DNA from: Dasania sp051277005
Lineage (GTDB): Bacteria > Pseudomonadota > Gammaproteobacteria > Pseudomonadales > Dasaniaceae
Direction of reading: 5' to 3'
Assembly: GCA_051277005.1 (NCBI GenBank)
Contig: JBNMPS010000001.1
Location: forward strand, 1-64,000
Length of the DNA stretch: 64,000 nucleotides
Below are positions 34,844 through 43,604 of this stretch, piece after piece. Below the pieces are notes generated by a model. It had not been told where the DNA came from and did not search any database. It was given only the letters and a program-made list of their open reading frames with translations. Position numbers and translations under genes: made by a program. The first letter of the stretch is position 1; the number at the start of each line of letters is the position of its first letter.

Positions 34844-34909
34844 TGCGACGAAAGTAACGTAGAACCAAGTAAACCCAATCAAAACTAGTAAATAGCTTAG
34901 GAGTAAATT

Positions 34910-35836
34910 ATGTCAATGGCCGATCGTGATGGTCTAATTTGGTTGGATGGCGAAATGGTGCCTTGGCGCGAAGCCAAAGTGCACGTGTTAACCCACACCT
35001 TGCACTATGGCTTGGGTGTATTTGAGGGCGTGCGCGCCTATAACACCGAGAGTGATGGCACCTCTATTTTTCGTTTGCAGGAGCACACCGATAGGCTGTT
35101 TCGCTCTGCGCATATTCTCAGCATGCAAATGCCTTTTGATAAAGAAACGCTTAACGAAGCGCAAAAGGCTGTGGTACGCGAAAACAATTTAGACGAGGCA
35201 TATTTGCGGCCCATGTGTTTTTACGGTTCAGAAGGGATGGGCTTGCGTGCCGATAACCTAAAAACGCACGTTATGGTTGCCGCTTGGGAGTGGCCTTCTT
35301 ATATGTCACCCGAGGCGAAAGAGCTGGGCATTAAAGTGCGCACGTCTTCTTACACCCGTCATCACGTTAACATCACTATGTGTAAAGCTAAGGCTAACGG
35401 CAACTACATAAACTCCATGTTGGCGTTAAAAGAAGCGTTAGATTGCGGTTGCGAAGAAGCGTTGCTGCTCGATAACGAAGGTTATGTGGCTGAAGGTAGT
35501 GGCGAGAATTTTTTCCTTATCTATAAAGATACTATCTACACACCAGAGCTAACTAGCTGCTTAGACGGCATCACCCGCGGTACCATTTTTGAGTTGGCGG
35601 CTGAGTTGGGTTATACCATTCGCGAAAAACGCATTACTCGCGATGAAGTTTATGTTGCCGACGAAGCTTTCTTCACCGGTACGGCGGCTGAAGTATTGCC
35701 CATCCGTGAACTGGATGGCCGTGTTATTGGCAGTGGTAAGCGTGGCCCAATTACCGAAAAACTACAGGCTATGTATTTTGATTCGGTTAAAGGTCGCAGA
35801 CCTCAAAACCGTGATTGGTTAACACCGGTTGCTTAA
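34910..35836 (+). CDS. ilvE: Branched-chain amino acid aminotransferase IlvE
   Basis: A 308-aa PLP enzyme of fold type IV that makes valine, leucine and isoleucine from their keto acids. The N-terminal LTHTLHYGLGVFEGVRAY and the PLP-lysine string CKAKANGNYINS (about residues 158-169) are present, as are EGSGENFF and DGITRGTIFELA. AGGAG precedes the ATG. It lies between glnE and waaF, an order shared with Pseudomonas. Confidence 0.95.
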   Translation: MSMADRDGLIWLDGEMVPWREAKVHVLTHTLHYGLGVFEGVRAYNTESDGTSIFRLQEHTDRLFRSAHILSMQMPFDKETLNEAQKAVVRENNLDEAYLRPMCFYGSEGMGLRADNLKTHVMVAAWEWPSYMSPEAKELGIKVRTSSYTRHHVNITMCKAKANGNYINSMLALKEALDCGCEEALLLDNEGYVAEGSGENFFLIYKDTIYTPELTSCLDGITRGTIFELAAELGYTIREKRITRDEVYVADEAFFTGTAAEVLPIRELDGRVIGSGKRGPITEKLQAMYFDSVKGRRPQNRDWLTPVA

Positions 35837-35925
35837 ATGATCGACCATTATTCCGGCAGTGTTTTAGCCGGAACCCAGAGTGTTGCGTGCTAAATCATGA
35901 CGCTGAGATAGACATAAAGTATCCT

Positions 35926-36960
35926 ATGGCAAACAGCTTCAAGAAAATCCTAATCGTTGGCCCTTCCTGGGTTGGTGACATGGTGATGGCGCAATCCCTC
36001 TTTATTGCCCTCAGGCAAAAACATCCTAATTGCATTATTGATGTGTTGGCGCTTGAGTGGAGCCTGCCTATTCTTGAGCGTATGCCAGAAGTCCGCCGTG
36101 GCATTGTCATGCCTATTGGGCATGGCAAGCTAGCGCTAGGGTTACGGCAGCGCTTAGGGCAATCACTAGAGAGTGAGCAATACGACCAAGCCATCGTGTT
36201 ACCCAATTCCATTAAGTCAGCGTTGATTCCCTTTTTTGCTGGTATTCCAGAGCGTACGGGCTGGCGTGGCGAGATGCGCTATTTTTTACTTAACGACATC
36301 CGCCTACTCAGTAAAAAACGTTATCCCTTAATGGTACAGCGATTTTTGGCTTTGGCGCATAAGCCGGGCGCTGAATTACCCGCTGAGTTACCAAAACCCG
36401 CTTTACAGGTGAATCAGCAAAACGCCAAAGCGGTACTGCAAAAATTTGCATTGGGCGATAAGCCCTTCTTGGCGCTGTGCCCCGGCGCAGAATTTGGTCC
36501 CGCCAAGCAGTGGCCTGCTAAACACTATGCGGCGGTCGCAGAAGACTATATCACCCGTGGCTGGCAAGTGGCCTTGTTTGGTTCTACTAACGATCAGCCA
36601 GTGGGGCAAGATATTCGTGGGCAGCTTAGTGCCGACGCTCAGCTTCAGTGTTTTAGCTTAGCGGGTGAAACCACGTTAGAAGAAGCGGTAGATGTGTTGT
36701 CGCAGGCATCGGCTGTGGTCAGTAATGATTCAGGCCTAATGCACATTGCCGCCGCATTAGGTAGGCCGATGGCGGTGGTTTACGGATCAACTTCGCCTAA
36801 GTTTACACCACCACTCAGTGATAATGTTAAAGTTGAGCAGCTTGAAGTTGATTGTGGACCGTGTTTTAAGCGTGAATGCCCGCAGGGGCATTTAAAGTGT
36901 TTACAAAATTTAGAAGCGAGCCGAGTAATAAAATCACTGGACAGCTTATTAGATAATTAG
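35926..36960 (+). CDS. waaF: ADP-heptose:LPS heptosyltransferase II WaaF
   Basis: A 344-aa GT9 glycosyltransferase that adds the second heptose to the LPS inner core at the cytoplasmic face. KKILIVGPSWVGDMVMAQSL at the N-terminus and CPGAEFGPAKQWPAKHYA in the second half are typical, as is the nucleotide-binding VVSNDSGLMHIAAALG. I chose ATG 35926 because the open frame in front of it includes ilvE sequence and an intergenic stretch. waaC should follow directly, but here repeats and a GIY-YIG gene separate the two. Confidence 0.93.
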   Translation: MANSFKKILIVGPSWVGDMVMAQSLFIALRQKHPNCIIDVLALEWSLPILERMPEVRRGIVMPIGHGKLALGLRQRLGQSLESEQYDQAIVLPNSIKSALIPFFAGIPERTGWRGEMRYFLLNDIRLLSKKRYPLMVQRFLALAHKPGAELPAELPKPALQVNQQNAKAVLQKFALGDKPFLALCPGAEFGPAKQWPAKHYAAVAEDYITRGWQVALFGSTNDQPVGQDIRGQLSADAQLQCFSLAGETTLEEAVDVLSQASAVVSNDSGLMHIAAALGRPMAVVYGSTSPKFTPPLSDNVKVEQLEVDCGPCFKRECPQGHLKCLQNLEASRVIKSLDSLLDN

Positions 36961-36967
36961 CCGTGTT

Positions 36968-37057
36968 TGTCATACCGGTCTTGAACGTCATACCGGCCTT
37001 GAGCCGGTATCCAAGAAAAGTTGATCGTCATACCGGCCTTGAGCCGGTATCCAGGAA
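36968..37057. repeat. Palindromic repeat cluster after waaF
   Basis: Two complete units and one partial unit of GTCATACCGGCCTTGAGCCGGTATCCAG, each followed by the linker AAAAGTTGA or a variant. In each unit ATACCGGC…GCCGGTAT forms the hairpin. The cluster starts 8 bases after the waaF stop codon. If transcribed, the hairpins may limit read-through between waaF and waaC. Confidence 0.9.
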
Positions 37058-37066
37058 AAGTTGGAC

Positions 37067-37232
37067 GAGAGTTTGGAAGCTGCAGCTAATTGAAAAAGTG
37101 AACCCAAATTGGGATGACTTGTGGTTTGATATCATCTAGTGATGCTGGATTCCGGGTCAGGCCCGGAATGACAGCTTGATACCGGTATCCAGGAAAGTTG
37201 ACCGTCATGCCGGCCTTGAGCCGGTATCCAGA
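37067..37232 (+). pseudogene. Truncated duplicate of the GIY-YIG 3' end plus repeats
   Basis: Bases 37067-37206 match 37469-37608 with only about six differences. The matching part covers the last about 24 codons of the GIY-YIG gene, its TAG stop, and the palindrome GATTCCGGGTCAGGCCCGGAAT behind it. Another palindromic unit follows (37201-37230). The 5' part of the gene is absent here. The copy therefore moved, or was left behind, together with the downstream repeat. Confidence 0.85.
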
Positions 37233-37250
37233 ATATAAAAGGAGCCAAGG

Positions 37251-37541
37251 ATGGCGAAGCAATCGGCAGTATATATATTGGCCAGTAAGCGAAATGGCAC
37301 TTTGTATGTTGGCGTGACCAGTAATTTAGTTCAGCGCATTTGGCAGCACAGAAACAACGAAGCGGATAGCTTCACAAAAAAACATAGTATACATAGGCTG
37401 GTTTATTATGAGCAAACATCCAGCATTACTGCGGCAATTGTAAGAGAAAAGAATCTGAAGAACTGGAAGAGAGCCTGGAAGCTGCAGCTAATTGAAAAAG
37501 CGAACCCAAATTGGGATGATTTGTGGTTTGATATCATCTAG
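37251..37541 (+). CDS. Single-domain GIY-YIG endonuclease
   Basis: A 96-aa protein consisting only of a GIY-YIG nuclease domain. The two signature strands are VYILASKRNGTLYVGVTSNL (about residues 7-26). The catalytic Arg is in VQRIWQHRN, and the conserved Glu probably in REKNLKNWKR (about 76). AAGGAG lies before the ATG. Stand-alone proteins of this kind (UPF0213/YhbQ-like) are widespread with mostly unknown roles. Here the gene is enclosed by palindromic repeats on both sides and has a partial copy of itself upstream. It sits between waaF and waaC, normally adjacent genes, so it came in as an insertion. Confidence 0.85.
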   Translation: MAKQSAVYILASKRNGTLYVGVTSNLVQRIWQHRNNEADSFTKKHSIHRLVYYEQTSSITAAIVREKNLKNWKRAWKLQLIEKANPNWDDLWFDII

Positions 37542-37544
37542 TGA

Positions 37545-37600
37545 TCCTGGATTCCGGGTCAGGCCCGGAATGACAGCTTGATGCCGGTATCCAGGAAAGT
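37545..37600. repeat. Palindrome directly downstream of the GIY-YIG gene
   Basis: CTGGATTCCGGGTCAGGCCCGGAATGACAG starts 5 bases after the stop codon and can fold into a hairpin of ATTCCGGG/CCCGGAAT. A half unit (GCCGGTATCCAGGAAAG) leads into the 40-bp array. The same palindrome follows the truncated copy at 37144-37173. Confidence 0.85.
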
Positions 37601-37876
37601 TGACCGTCATGCCAGCTTAGAGCCGGTATCCAGGGAAAGTTGACCGTCATGCCAGCTTAGAGCCGGTATCCAGGAAAAGTTGATCGTCATACCGGCCTTG
37701 AGACGGTATCCAGGAAAAGTTGACCGTCATAACGGCCTTGAGACGGTATCTAGGAAAAATTGACCGACATACCAGCCTAGGGCCGGTATCCAGGAAAAGT
37801 TGACCGTCATACCGGCCTTGAGCCGGTATCCAGGAAAAGTTGACCGTCATACCGGCCTTGAGCCGGTATCCAGAGG
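37601..37876. repeat. Seven-unit tandem array with exact 40-bp period
   Basis: Units start at 37601, 37641, 37681, 37721, 37761, 37801 and 37841. Each reads TGACCGTCATACCGGCCTTG, then AGCCGGTATCCAGGAAAAGT, with a few substitutions. The last two are identical over the shared part, while the middle ones carry scattered changes. Each unit holds one ATACCGGC/GCCGGTAT hairpin. Spacing is constant and the linker is part of the repeat, so this is not a CRISPR array. The array ends 117 bases before waaC. Confidence 0.95.
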
Positions 37877-37992
37877 CTTGCAGGGTCAGATATTTAATAG
37901 CGCTGAACATATTCAGTGCCGATAAACAGAATTGAAATTATCTCAGCTGGCATAAATACTATGCTGAACGCTAAAAAAAGGTCATCGCTTAA

Positions 37993-39027
37993 ATGCGCGT
38001 ACTCGTCATTAAAACATCCTCCATGGGTGATGTCATACACACCCTGCCAGCATTAAACGATGCGGTCAAAGCAATACCCGGTATTCGATTTGACTGGGTT
38101 GTAGAAGAGGGTTTTGATGAAATCCCCAGTTGGCATCCTGCCGTTGAAGACGTTATCCCGGTTGCTATCCGTCGCTGGCGCAAAAGTATTTTTCAGGCCA
38201 TGCGCAGCGCCGAGTGGAAACAATGTAAACAAATGTTGCGCCAGCGCCATTACGATTGTGTGATTGATGCCCAGGGGTTGTTAAAAAGTGCTTGGCTTGC
38301 GCGTTACACCCGTGCGCCTCGTTTTGGTTACGACAAAGAGTCTGTGCGCGAACGTTTAGCGACGTTTGTCTATCATCACAAAATCAATGTGCCTAAAAAA
38401 CTGCATGCGGTTGAGCGCACTCGGCGTTTGTTTGCCGAGTCGTTGGGTTATAAGTTGCCGCAACAAAATGGTAATGCTGTTAAGGGTACTTACGGTATCG
38501 ATAAAAGCCGATTTAAAACCTCAGGTGAGATTCAACCCAACATCGTTTTTTTGCACGGGACTACACGCCACAATAAACATTGGCCAGAAGATTACTGGGT
38601 GAGCTTGTGTAAAAAAATCTGCGCTCAAGGTTATAAGGTCTATTTACCTTGGGGTAATGAGGTCGAGCGTAATAGAGCCAAATTTATCGCCCAAAAAACA
38701 AACTGTGCTGAAGTATTGCCCAAATTAAATATTCGCGGAGTTGCCTGTGTGTTGGCTAAAGCGAGTGCCGTCGTGGCGGTTGATACCGGCTTGGGCCATT
38801 TAACGGCCGCATTAAATATCCCCGCTATTTCTTTATACGGCACAACCTCACCCGATTTAGTGGGGGCCTACGGTGAGAATCAAATTCATCTTTGCGCTAA
38901 AGACTTCCCCGCAGTAAGTGATACCAGTATCGACCCTTTCGAGATGGCGGCATTAACCCCTGAGATAGTGGCGGATAAATTACTTCCATTGTTGCCCGTT
39001 ATTTCACAGCCTAAGGTCTTAGGTTAA
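37993..39027 (+). CDS. waaC: ADP-heptose:LPS heptosyltransferase I WaaC
   Basis: A 344-aa GT9 glycosyltransferase that adds the first heptose to Kdo2-lipid A. MRVLVIKTSSMGDVIHTLPA at the N-terminus is the WaaC signature. Other typical strings are IDAQGLLKSAWLARY, HGTTRHNKHWPEDYW and AVDTGLGHLTAALNIPAISL. It is followed after 5 bases by waaG, and these form one unit with waaP and the next kinase. The repeat array upstream may change its expression relative to waaF. Confidence 0.94.
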   Translation: MRVLVIKTSSMGDVIHTLPALNDAVKAIPGIRFDWVVEEGFDEIPSWHPAVEDVIPVAIRRWRKSIFQAMRSAEWKQCKQMLRQRHYDCVIDAQGLLKSAWLARYTRAPRFGYDKESVRERLATFVYHHKINVPKKLHAVERTRRLFAESLGYKLPQQNGNAVKGTYGIDKSRFKTSGEIQPNIVFLHGTTRHNKHWPEDYWVSLCKKICAQGYKVYLPWGNEVERNRAKFIAQKTNCAEVLPKLNIRGVACVLAKASAVVAVDTGLGHLTAALNIPAISLYGTTSPDLVGAYGENQIHLCAKDFPAVSDTSIDPFEMAALTPEIVADKLLPLLPVISQPKVLG

Positions 39028-39032
39028 CGACT

Positions 39033-40175
39033 ATGAAAATTGCATTCTGCCTTTATAAATATTTCCCCTACGGTGGATTGCAACGCGACTTTATGCGATT
39101 TTTGCAAGAGGCTCAAAGTCGCGGCTATGATTGCCGTATCTATTGCATTAAATGGCAGGGTGAACGACCTAGTCATGTCGATTTGCGGTTTGTGCCTGTA
39201 AAAGCGTTTAGTAATCACCGTCGTAACGAAAAATACGCCCGCTGGGTGCAGCAAGATTTAGCCCGTGACCCGGTCGATGTGGTGTTTGGTTTTAACAAAA
39301 TGCCAGGGCTGGATATATATTATGCGGCAGACTCCTGCTATGAAGATAAAGCTAAAAATAGTCGTGGCTGGTTGTATCGTTTAAGCGCCCGTTACAAACA
39401 TTTCTCCAAATATGAACAGGAAGTTTTTTCTCGCGGCCATCAATCCGATATTTTACTGATATCCGAAATCGAAAAAAACAAATTTGTTGAGCACTATCAA
39501 ACCGAAGCGCGGCGCATGCACATGCTGCCGCCTGGTATTAGTAAAGACCGCTGCGCGCCCGACAATGCCTTAGAGGTTCGCCAGCAATTTAGGCAAGAGT
39601 TTGGTCTAGCCGATGATGACAATTTACTGTTGTTTGTAGGGTCGGGCTTTATCAAAAAAGGTTTGGATAGGGCTATTACGGCATTAGCTGGTTTGCCTAA
39701 AGACGTACAAAATAAAACCCGTTTATTTATTTTGGGGCAAGATAAACAAACCAGGTTTGAACAGTTGGCCAAGCAGCTTAATGTGGCGGACAACGTTAGC
39801 TTTATGTCGGGCCGTGATGATGTGCCTCGCTTTTTATTAGGGGCCGACGTGCTGGTGCACCCAGCATTAGATGAGGCGGCCGGCATTGTCTTACTAGAGG
39901 CTTTGGTCGCAGGCTTGCCCGTATTGGTAACGGATGTCTGCGGTTATGCTCCGTTTATTGATAAGGCTAAGGCGGGGGTTGTTTTGTTGTCGCCATTTAA
40001 ACAAGAGATGATGAATAAAATTTTGCTGATGATGCTCGATAAACAGCAAGCTAAGCGATGGCAAAAAAATGCCATCGCCTATTCCAAAGCAGAAGATTTG
40101 TATAGCATGCATGCAACTGGCATCGATATTTTAGAGCGCAGTTACCGGCGCCTGAAAAATAAAGTGGGTGGATAA
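39033..40175 (+). CDS. waaG: LPS core glucosyltransferase WaaG
   Basis: A 380-aa GT4-family glycosyltransferase that adds the first outer-core hexose to heptose II. The N-terminal MKIAFCLYKYFPYGGLQRDF and the later GFNKMPGLDIYYAADSCYED are WaaG hallmarks. The C-terminal donor-binding part has HPALDEAAGIVLLEALVAG, with the conserved glutamates. It starts 6 bases after waaC, and its stop overlaps the waaP start (TAATG). A broken relative of this gene lies on the other strand at 42545-42893. Confidence 0.93.
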   Translation: MKIAFCLYKYFPYGGLQRDFMRFLQEAQSRGYDCRIYCIKWQGERPSHVDLRFVPVKAFSNHRRNEKYARWVQQDLARDPVDVVFGFNKMPGLDIYYAADSCYEDKAKNSRGWLYRLSARYKHFSKYEQEVFSRGHQSDILLISEIEKNKFVEHYQTEARRMHMLPPGISKDRCAPDNALEVRQQFRQEFGLADDDNLLLFVGSGFIKKGLDRAITALAGLPKDVQNKTRLFILGQDKQTRFEQLAKQLNVADNVSFMSGRDDVPRFLLGADVLVHPALDEAAGIVLLEALVAGLPVLVTDVCGYAPFIDKAKAGVVLLSPFKQEMMNKILLMMLDKQQAKRWQKNAIAYSKAEDLYSMHATGIDILERSYRRLKNKVGG

Positions 40176-41002
40176 TGGAACTTTATATTCGGGGTGATAT
40201 AGAACAGGTTTGGGGTGACAGCGATCCCTTCGATGAAGTGGCAAAGCTGCAGGGCGAGGTGTATCGCAATAAAGAAGGCCGGACAACGCTGCAAACAACC
40301 ATCGGTGACCGTAGCTTTTTTCTCAAGATCCATCGTGGCATAGGTTGGAAAGAGATTTTCAAAAACGTACTGCAGTGTCGTTTGCCAATAATCGGTGCCA
40401 GTAATGAGTTTGAGGCGGCAGAGAAATTAGCCGGCCTGGGGGTGAATACACTCACCACCGCGGCCTTTGGTAAAAAAGGCTTAAACCCCGCCAAACAACT
40501 CTCTTTTATCCTTACTGAAGACTTAGTTGATACCATCAGCCTAGAAGATTACTGCGCTGACTGGCCGGTTAATAAACCCAGTTTTGCGCATAAAAAAGCA
40601 TTGATTGAATTGGTCGCTAACGTTAGCCGTATCATGCACGGCGCGGGCATTAATCATCGTGATTACTATATTTGTCACTTTTTGTTGGCGAAAAGCTCAT
40701 TGCAAGATTTAACGCATCCAATATGTTTTTTAATCGACCTGCACCGAGCGCAAATGAGAAGTAAAACGCCAGTGCGGTGGGCGGTGAAAGATATCGCGGG
40801 CTTGTATTTTTCAGCGATGGATATTGGGATCACTAAGCGCGACTGTTTACGGTTCATGAAAGTGTATTGCCAAGCGCAAAACACCGAACAAGTCCGCTCA
40901 AAAATTGAGGTAAGCTTTTGGTGTAGTGTCAACGACAAGGCGCTGGCGTTATATCGAAAAGATCATGGTAAGGCTTCTCCCTGCGAAACTTGGTGGCAGT
41001 AG
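40175..41002 (+). CDS. waaP: LPS core heptose(I) kinase WaaP (RfaP)
   Basis: A 275-aa kinase that phosphorylates heptose I of the LPS core; in Pseudomonas it is essential. The eukaryotic-kinase-like core includes FFLKIHRGIGWKEI (ATP-binding Lys), LTEDLVDTISLEDY (hinge), the catalytic INHRDYYICHFLL (about residues 150-162), and the metal-binding FLIDLHRAQ. Its ATG overlaps the waaG stop, so translation is coupled. The next kinase gene starts within its stop codon. Confidence 0.93.
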   Translation: MELYIRGDIEQVWGDSDPFDEVAKLQGEVYRNKEGRTTLQTTIGDRSFFLKIHRGIGWKEIFKNVLQCRLPIIGASNEFEAAEKLAGLGVNTLTTAAFGKKGLNPAKQLSFILTEDLVDTISLEDYCADWPVNKPSFAHKKALIELVANVSRIMHGAGINHRDYYICHFLLAKSSLQDLTHPICFLIDLHRAQMRSKTPVRWAVKDIAGLYFSAMDIGITKRDCLRFMKVYCQAQNTEQVRSKIEVSFWCSVNDKALALYRKDHGKASPCETWWQ

Positions 41003-41799
41003 TGGTGGCGCCTAAATACGCAATCGAGCACATCTCAACTGATTCGGCATTAGACTCTATTAATGATAGTGCTTTTGAAAAACTATTCTGTGATGCGTGG
41101 AGTTGCGCGGTAGTCATAAAAGAAAATGGGAAAATAGAGTCGCGTAGTGTCAGTATTAATAAGAAGATCTATTTTGCTAAGCAGTATACCTTTGCAAATG
41201 GTTGTGCGCTTTGGCTATATACTAAAAAATGGCACAAATTTAATCGTATGCTCAGCGCGGCGAAGGTCATGGAGCAAAAATCAGTAGCTGTTCCGACGTT
41301 GTTTAGAGTGATTGTTGATCTACAGCAGCGTCGGCTATTTAGCCTCAGTGAATTTTCCGCACAAGGCAAAGATTTACGATGTCTTATTGGCGATGACCTT
41401 GATAGCGACTTTGCGAAAAATAATCTAACAATAAAAATCGCAAAAATGATGGCCTGTCTACATGGTAAAGCGAATGTGGTACATGGAGATTTCAAATGGG
41501 CCAATATTCTATATGACAGCCTAACCAGTGAGGTGATGTTGGTCGATATTGATGGCGCAAGAGTTGCTAAGCCTGGATCTAAGTTGTTCTTTCGTGATGT
41601 GGCACGATTTATAGTCGATTGTGAAGAGGCTGGGCTGTCGAAGCAATTAATAAAACAAACGCTTGAGTGTTATAGCGAATTTATGAGATTGCCATTAAAC
41701 CGCGTAATGCAGGAAGTAGAAAAATTCCATATGCGGTTTAAAAAAAGGCATGAAAAAAGATACGGGAAGAGTTTTCGATTGCTTAACCCTGACAGATAA
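41002..41799 (+). CDS. Second LPS-core kinase (WaaP/InaA-like)
   Basis: A 265-aa protein with kinase strings VVHGDFKWANILYD (catalytic Asp) and VMLVDIDGARVAK (metal-binding Asp), both expected for the Kdo/WaaP/InaA kinase group. I place the start at GTG 41002, overlapping the waaP stop (TAGTG); TTG 40990 and GTG 40993 are also open in frame. In Pseudomonas further kinases follow waaP and act on LPS core sugars, which suggests a similar job here. The target sugar is unknown. Confidence 0.8.
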   Translation: MVAPKYAIEHISTDSALDSINDSAFEKLFCDAWSCAVVIKENGKIESRSVSINKKIYFAKQYTFANGCALWLYTKKWHKFNRMLSAAKVMEQKSVAVPTLFRVIVDLQQRRLFSLSEFSAQGKDLRCLIGDDLDSDFAKNNLTIKIAKMMACLHGKANVVHGDFKWANILYDSLTSEVMLVDIDGARVAKPGSKLFFRDVARFIVDCEEAGLSKQLIKQTLECYSEFMRLPLNRVMQEVEKFHMRFKKRHEKRYGKSFRLLNPDR

Positions 41800-41826
41800 A
41801 ACAGATTGATAAAAGAGAGTTATACC

Positions 41827-42548
41827 GTGAAAGACGCCGACACAGGCCATTTGTTTTTTGTAAAGACCGAACTAGAAAGAGTTGTTGCCAATATGATTGC
41901 GACATCTTATGGCAGTGATGCAAAATGTTTTTTATTCGCGTATAAAAAATCTTGCTAGGCTCTTTTCTTTGGGATGGCTGGCTAGACTCAAAGTGTCTTA
42001 ACCTAAAAGAAAAAAGATGTTTATTGGCGGGTCAGAGAATAGTACTTACTCATTTAAAGACAGTTGATGCGGTAGTTAATAAAGCATTGCCAAAATACGA
42101 GTTAAATAGAAATACATTTGTCACGGTTAAAAGGCAGTAATAGTAACTATACAACCAGCTATTTCCAGCCTCGAACGTGAGCGTTAATATCATTCCGCAT
42201 GGTGCATCAAGCTTCTATCGAGGTCAGGTGACGGCTAAAGATGTGGTTAGAATACGTCGTAAAAACAATCCTCTGATAAGATTAATCTATCCAGAGTTAG
42301 AGTGTTTTTCCTTCCAGGGCGAGCGCTATGGCGCTGATTAAGAGGTGGTGAAAACCATCTTTACATCCCCAGGGCACAATTTAGATCACCCCAAGGAGAA
42401 AGTTATAGACTTGGGGTGTTTTAGCAATAGCGTGCCCGGCCCCGAGCTCAATGATGATGTGCTTATTGTTGGGCAGCCAGTATTTATGCGCGAGCGGTTA
42501 ACGCCAAAAAAAGTGGCCGCAATAGATAGTAGAATTATAGCGGGGTAG
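41827..42548 (+). pseudogene. Remnants of one or more surface-polysaccharide glycosyltransferase genes
   Basis: No single frame spans this stretch. Short protein-like pieces follow each other in different frames: a 43-codon frame from GTG 41827, a frame at 41952-42140 ending ELNRNTFVTVKRQ, a piece at about 42175-42339 with VSVNIIPHGASSFYRG, and a piece at 42345-42548 with DDVLIVGQPVFMRERLTP. The IIPHG and IVGQP turns are seen in glycosyltransferases of the polysialyltransferase type. I infer one decayed gene of that kind, but the match is weak. Stops and frame changes rule out a functional product. Confidence 0.45.
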
Positions 42549-42893
42549 TAGTTTTATCCATGCAGATTTTTCTTTTTTTATTTTTTCAGATAGGCAAACA
42601 TTACCGGAAAAATAAAAATCAATGCCCGGTATTTTATTAAAGCTAATCACGCTGTCGAAGTACTTTTGTTTTTTACAGTTTTCAAGCGCAAGGGCCAATT
42701 GCTGCATTTTTTTATGATTAGCCTTGGCGGTAAACGGGACAACATGGCGGTCAACACCTTGAATAAGTTCCCCTTCATGATCAGAGGTAATCACCTCGAC
42801 GTGATGGCCTCGTTCAATAAATAACTTGGCAATGTGTAGTATTTTTTTTGCAGGCCGCCAAAATCAAAATAGCGGTTGATGACAAGGACTATT
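42545..42893 (-). pseudogene. Broken WaaG-like glycosyltransferase, opposite strand
   Basis: On the minus strand the string LVINRYFDFGGLQKK begins at about 42885 and resembles the WaaG N-terminus. It continues, in a different frame, as HIAKLFIERGHHVEVITSDH and then SFNKIPGIDFYFSGNVC, the counterpart of GFNKMPGLDIYYAADSC in the intact waaG. One A missing from the run of eight A (plus-strand T run at 42842-42849) explains the frame change. No start codon is visible. The similarity stops after LLPRY, so about two thirds of the gene is gone. The orientation is opposite to the intact waa genes. Confidence 0.7.
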
Positions 42894-43001
42894 GATAGAG
42901 GTGTAGCGTTGGCTTGTGGCTCAGTGAGGTGGGCTAGGTAATGAATGTATGGGTTAGTGGCTGAATTGTACTCGTCATGCGTTCTTACACAATCGCGCTC
43001 T

Positions 43002-43515
43002 TTAGGTGTCGCTTAGTAATAATGTGCAGAGTTGCTGTTCAGTAAAGGGCGTGTAATCAGGCGAGCCAAGCCTATAAATAGCTTTTTTAAGTGACTTATA
43101 GAGCTTGTCTGTTGAGCGATATTTGCGAACGGATGTGTCCAGCCACCAGATTGTCTCATCAATAATATATATTCTCGAGGTTAATATCGGTGTTAAGTAC
43201 ATTGTTATCTATCATGGTTTTTATGTCGTTAATAATTTTGGGTTGTAGTGCTTTAGCTTTTGCGGGTGATGTCAGGCAGAGGCTTTGTAGGGTGTAGCCA
43301 TGTAGATAATCCATGACAAGGTAGATGGATACGCCCTGTTTAGTGAGCTCAAAGCCTCCTTCCGAAACGGCAGGGCATTTGATACCTAGTTGGCTGAGTA
43401 TTTTTTGGCCGCTACTTTCGGTGAAAAATTTATGGGGCTCTAAAAAGCAGCGTTTAATGAATAGTAAGTAAGAGATGGGTTTATAGGATTTCAAAATAGA
43501 CTGGTCATTACTCAA
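43002..43515 (-). pseudogene. Frameshifted kinase of the LPS/InaA type
   Basis: Two minus-strand frames together make the C-terminal two thirds of a kinase. The first (43515-43159) contains VSIYLVMDYLHGYTLQSLCL and ends with the catalytic-loop-like NTDINLENIYY. The second (43202-43002) continues with YIIDETIWWLDTSVRKYRST. The frame breaks in the ATATATATTA run near 43160. The N-terminal ATP-binding part is missing as well. The product would be inactive. Confidence 0.65.
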
Positions 43516-43604
43516 TACAATAGAGCGCTTAGTTTATGTAACTTCTTGTGTAAAAGTACTGAGGTCAACGGCTGAGCGTTGCTTGAATAATGATATGCGC
43601 ATTA

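Noticed and set aside
36961..37057. Palindromes after waaF as ordinary transcription terminators
   Set aside because: There is no T-run behind the stems, and the same units occur in tandem elsewhere; they are better described as repeats.
37601..37876. Possible CRISPR array
   Set aside because: Period is exact and the whole 40 bp is repeated, so there are no unique spacers, and no cas genes are nearby.
37647..37910. Minus-strand 87-codon open frame through the repeat array
   Set aside because: It exists only because the 40-bp repeat lacks stops in this frame; the protein is a translated repeat of 40 bp times three.
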